In this document: positions 5,677 through 6,631 of the stretch, piece after piece
How the letters are laid out: each line of letters starts with the position of its first letter
How positions within the stretch are numbered: position 1 is the stretch's first letter
Origin: Pseudomonadota bacterium
GTDB taxonomy: Bacteria > Desulfobacterota > Desulfovibrionia > Desulfovibrionales > Desulfovibrionaceae
Direction: 5' to 3'
Length of the DNA stretch: 6,631 bases
Assembly (NCBI GenBank): GCA_023399375.1
Contig: JAEWPX010000152.1
Location: forward strand, 1-6,631
The notes under the pieces: generated by a model
The model's database searches: none
What the model was told of the DNA's origin: nothing
Seen by the model: the letters and a program-made list of their open reading frames with translations, nothing else
Translations under genes and position numbers: made by a program

Positions 5677-6561
5677 ATGCGAGACGGTTTCGAGCCCATC
5701 TGCCTCACCCGCCGGGAAGAATACCTGGAACGGCTGGCCCGCTGCCCGCAAAAGGTTTCCGACTACAGCTTCGGCAACCTCTTCGGCTGGGCCGAGGAAT
5801 ACGGGCTTTCCTGGCGGTTCGGCGAAAGTCATGTCTGGATACTGCAAACCAAGCCCGTGGAAGCGTTCTGGGCTCCGATCGGCCCGTGGATGGACGTGGA
5901 CTGGAGCGCCTGTCCCTGCCTGTCCGACGGTCTCGACTTCATCCGCGTGCCCGAGCGGCTGTGCGAAATCCTCGGCGACGCCATGCCCGACCGGGTCACC
6001 ACCCAGGACTCCCGGGATCACGCCGACTACATCTACAGCGTGCCCGAACTCGTCGCCCTTCGCGGCAACAAGTTCCACAAGAAAAAGAACCTGCTCAACC
6101 AGTTCCTGCGCACGTACGACTACGAATACAAGGCCCTGACCCCGGAATGCGTGGAGGAGACCCTGGAGATGCAGCGCCAGTGGTTTTCCTGGCGCGATCC
6201 CGAGGAATCCGGCGCGCTGCTCGCCGAGAACCAGGCCATCGTGCGTGTGCTCCAGAACTGGGACCGCATCCCCGGGCTCATGGGCGGTGCCATCCGCGTG
6301 GACGGCGAAATGGTCGCCTACACCGTGGCCGAGGCGCTCACCCCGGAGATGCTCGTGATCCATTTCGAAAAGGGCCGCCCCGGATTCAAGGGCATCTACC
6401 AGGCCATCTGCCAGATGTTCCTGGCCGATGCGGGCGAGGGCTACGCGCTGGTCAACCGCGAGCAGGACCTCGGCGACGAGGGTCTGCGCAAGGCGAAGCT
6501 CTCCTACAACCCGAGCGGCTTTCTCAGCAAGTGCACGGTGTCCGTGGCGGCGCGCCCGTAA
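5677..6561 (+). CDS. DUF2156 protein, related to MprF lysylphosphatidylglycerol synthase catalytic domain
   Basis: A 294-residue protein of the DUF2156 family (LPG synthase C-terminal-like, two tandem GNAT-type folds). In MprF this domain transfers an aminoacyl group from tRNA to phosphatidylglycerol. Family signatures visible are DYIYSVPELVALRGNKFHKKKN (about 117-138), with its basic KFHKKKN cluster at 132-138, and NREQDLGDEGLRKAKLSYNP (260-279) near the C-terminus. No signal peptide or membrane helix is apparent, so it should be cytoplasmic or peripheral, unlike full MprF. The N-terminal third (about 1-110) holds the first GNAT-like half, with an aromatic W/Y-rich stretch. It starts one base after the MATE gene and shares its transcript. 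The reaction is unproven: aminoacyl transfer to lipid, peptide or another acceptor is possible. Its gene ends inside a strong hairpin. Confidence 0.91.
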   Translation: MRDGFEPICLTRREEYLERLARCPQKVSDYSFGNLFGWAEEYGLSWRFGESHVWILQTKPVEAFWAPIGPWMDVDWSACPCLSDGLDFIRVPERLCEILGDAMPDRVTTQDSRDHADYIYSVPELVALRGNKFHKKKNLLNQFLRTYDYEYKALTPECVEETLEMQRQWFSWRDPEESGALLAENQAIVRVLQNWDRIPGLMGGAIRVDGEMVAYTVAEALTPEMLVIHFEKGRPGFKGIYQAICQMFLADAGEGYALVNREQDLGDEGLRKAKLSYNPSGFLSKCTVSVAARP

Positions 6562-6572
6562 CGGCGCGCCGC
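6547..6572 (+). terminator. GC-rich hairpin spanning the stop codon; possible terminator or 3' stabiliser
   Basis: GCGGCGCGCC (6547-6556) and its exact reverse complement GGCGCGCCGC (6563-6572) form a 10-bp, all-GC stem. The 6-base loop holds the TAA stop at 6559-6561. Each arm contains the self-palindrome GGCGCGCC. No U-tract follows directly; the first T5 run is at 6599-6603, 26 bases later. A canonical intrinsic terminator is therefore not supported, and an mRNA-end stabiliser or a Rho-assisted stop is as likely. The structure is read directly from the sequence; the role is inferred. Confidence 0.45.
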
Positions 6573-6599
6573 GCCTCTGCAACGCCATGAGGACTTGCT

Positions 6600-6612
6600 T
6601 TTTCCCGGAAAA
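6600..6612. promoter_or_regulatory. 13-base dyad TTTTCC-C-GGAAAA in the AT-rich tail
   Basis: TTTTCC (6600-6605) and GGAAAA (6607-6612) form a perfect dyad around one C, within an AT-rich stretch (TTTAAATAAA follows) that contrasts with the GC-rich window. It could be an operator or promoter element for a gene beyond the window, or the weak tail of a terminator region. Evidence is limited to symmetry and composition. Confidence 0.25.
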
Positions 6613-6631
6613 GGTTTAAATAAACGCTCTT

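Noticed and set aside
3951..5708. Long minus-strand open frame opposite the MATE gene
   Set aside because: Its His/Gly/Arg/Gln-rich translation is the expected antisense shadow of a GC-rich membrane protein gene. The MATE frame carries the family motifs.
5470..6588. Minus-strand open frame opposite the DUF2156 gene
   Set aside because: No family pattern is visible. The plus strand encodes a clear DUF2156 protein with a ribosome binding site.
6598..6614. Intrinsic terminator based on CTTTTTCC/GGAAAAG
   Set aside because: The possible stem is AT-rich with a loop of only one to three bases, and no T-tract follows it.
6587..6619. Ten-codon open frame after the DUF2156 gene
   Set aside because: There is no ribosome binding site and it is too short to support as a gene or leader peptide.

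Overview
The window is a stretch of high-GC bacterial chromosome with six complete, closely packed protein genes. None is recognisably truncated or frameshifted. Strong GGAGG-type ribosome binding sites, dense GC-rich codons and the gene families present (group 4 glycosyltransferase, CHR chromate transporter, MATE exporter with a DUF2156 partner, ModE-type winged-helix regulator) fit a Gram-negative, probably sulfate-reducing deltaproteobacterium of the Desulfovibrio/Solidesulfovibrio type. That placement is an inference from family resemblance and composition only. I see no tRNA, rRNA, CRISPR array, insertion sequence or phage gene.

Layout. Positions 1-70 are an extraordinary series of pure C and pure G homopolymer blocks ending in a perfect inverted repeat. 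This looks more like a contig-edge artefact than natural sequence, but it lies directly upstream of a glycosyltransferase gene. Positions 93-1277 (+) encode a GT-B glycosyltransferase. It is followed after 34 bases by chrA (1312-2493, +), a full-length two-domain CHR-family transporter. chrA converges, with only 9 bases between stop codons, on a two-gene minus-strand unit: a short ModE-like winged-helix regulator (4122-3736) and a MacB/FtsX-type ABC permease (3726-2503). These two lie in the same reading frame, separated by one TGA and three codons. A 170-base divergent intergenic region (4123-4292) separates this unit from a plus-strand pair: a MATE-family exporter (4293-5675) and, one base later, a soluble DUF2156 protein related to the catalytic domain of MprF-type lysylphosphatidylglycerol synthases (5677-6561). 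A 10-bp GC-rich hairpin straddles the last stop codon. The window ends in a short AT-rich stretch.

How the genes may work together. Four of the six products are membrane transporters or envelope-related enzymes, so the theme is envelope biogenesis and export. The MATE/DUF2156 pair is almost certainly cotranscribed, and probably translationally coupled. It resembles MprF split in two, with a polytopic MOP-superfamily transporter beside an aminoacyl-transferase-like enzyme; this functional reading is a hypothesis. The regulator/permease pair lacks its ATPase and any membrane-fusion partner. Overall these are known families; the points most worth a second look are the junctions and pairings rather than any wholly unknown gene.
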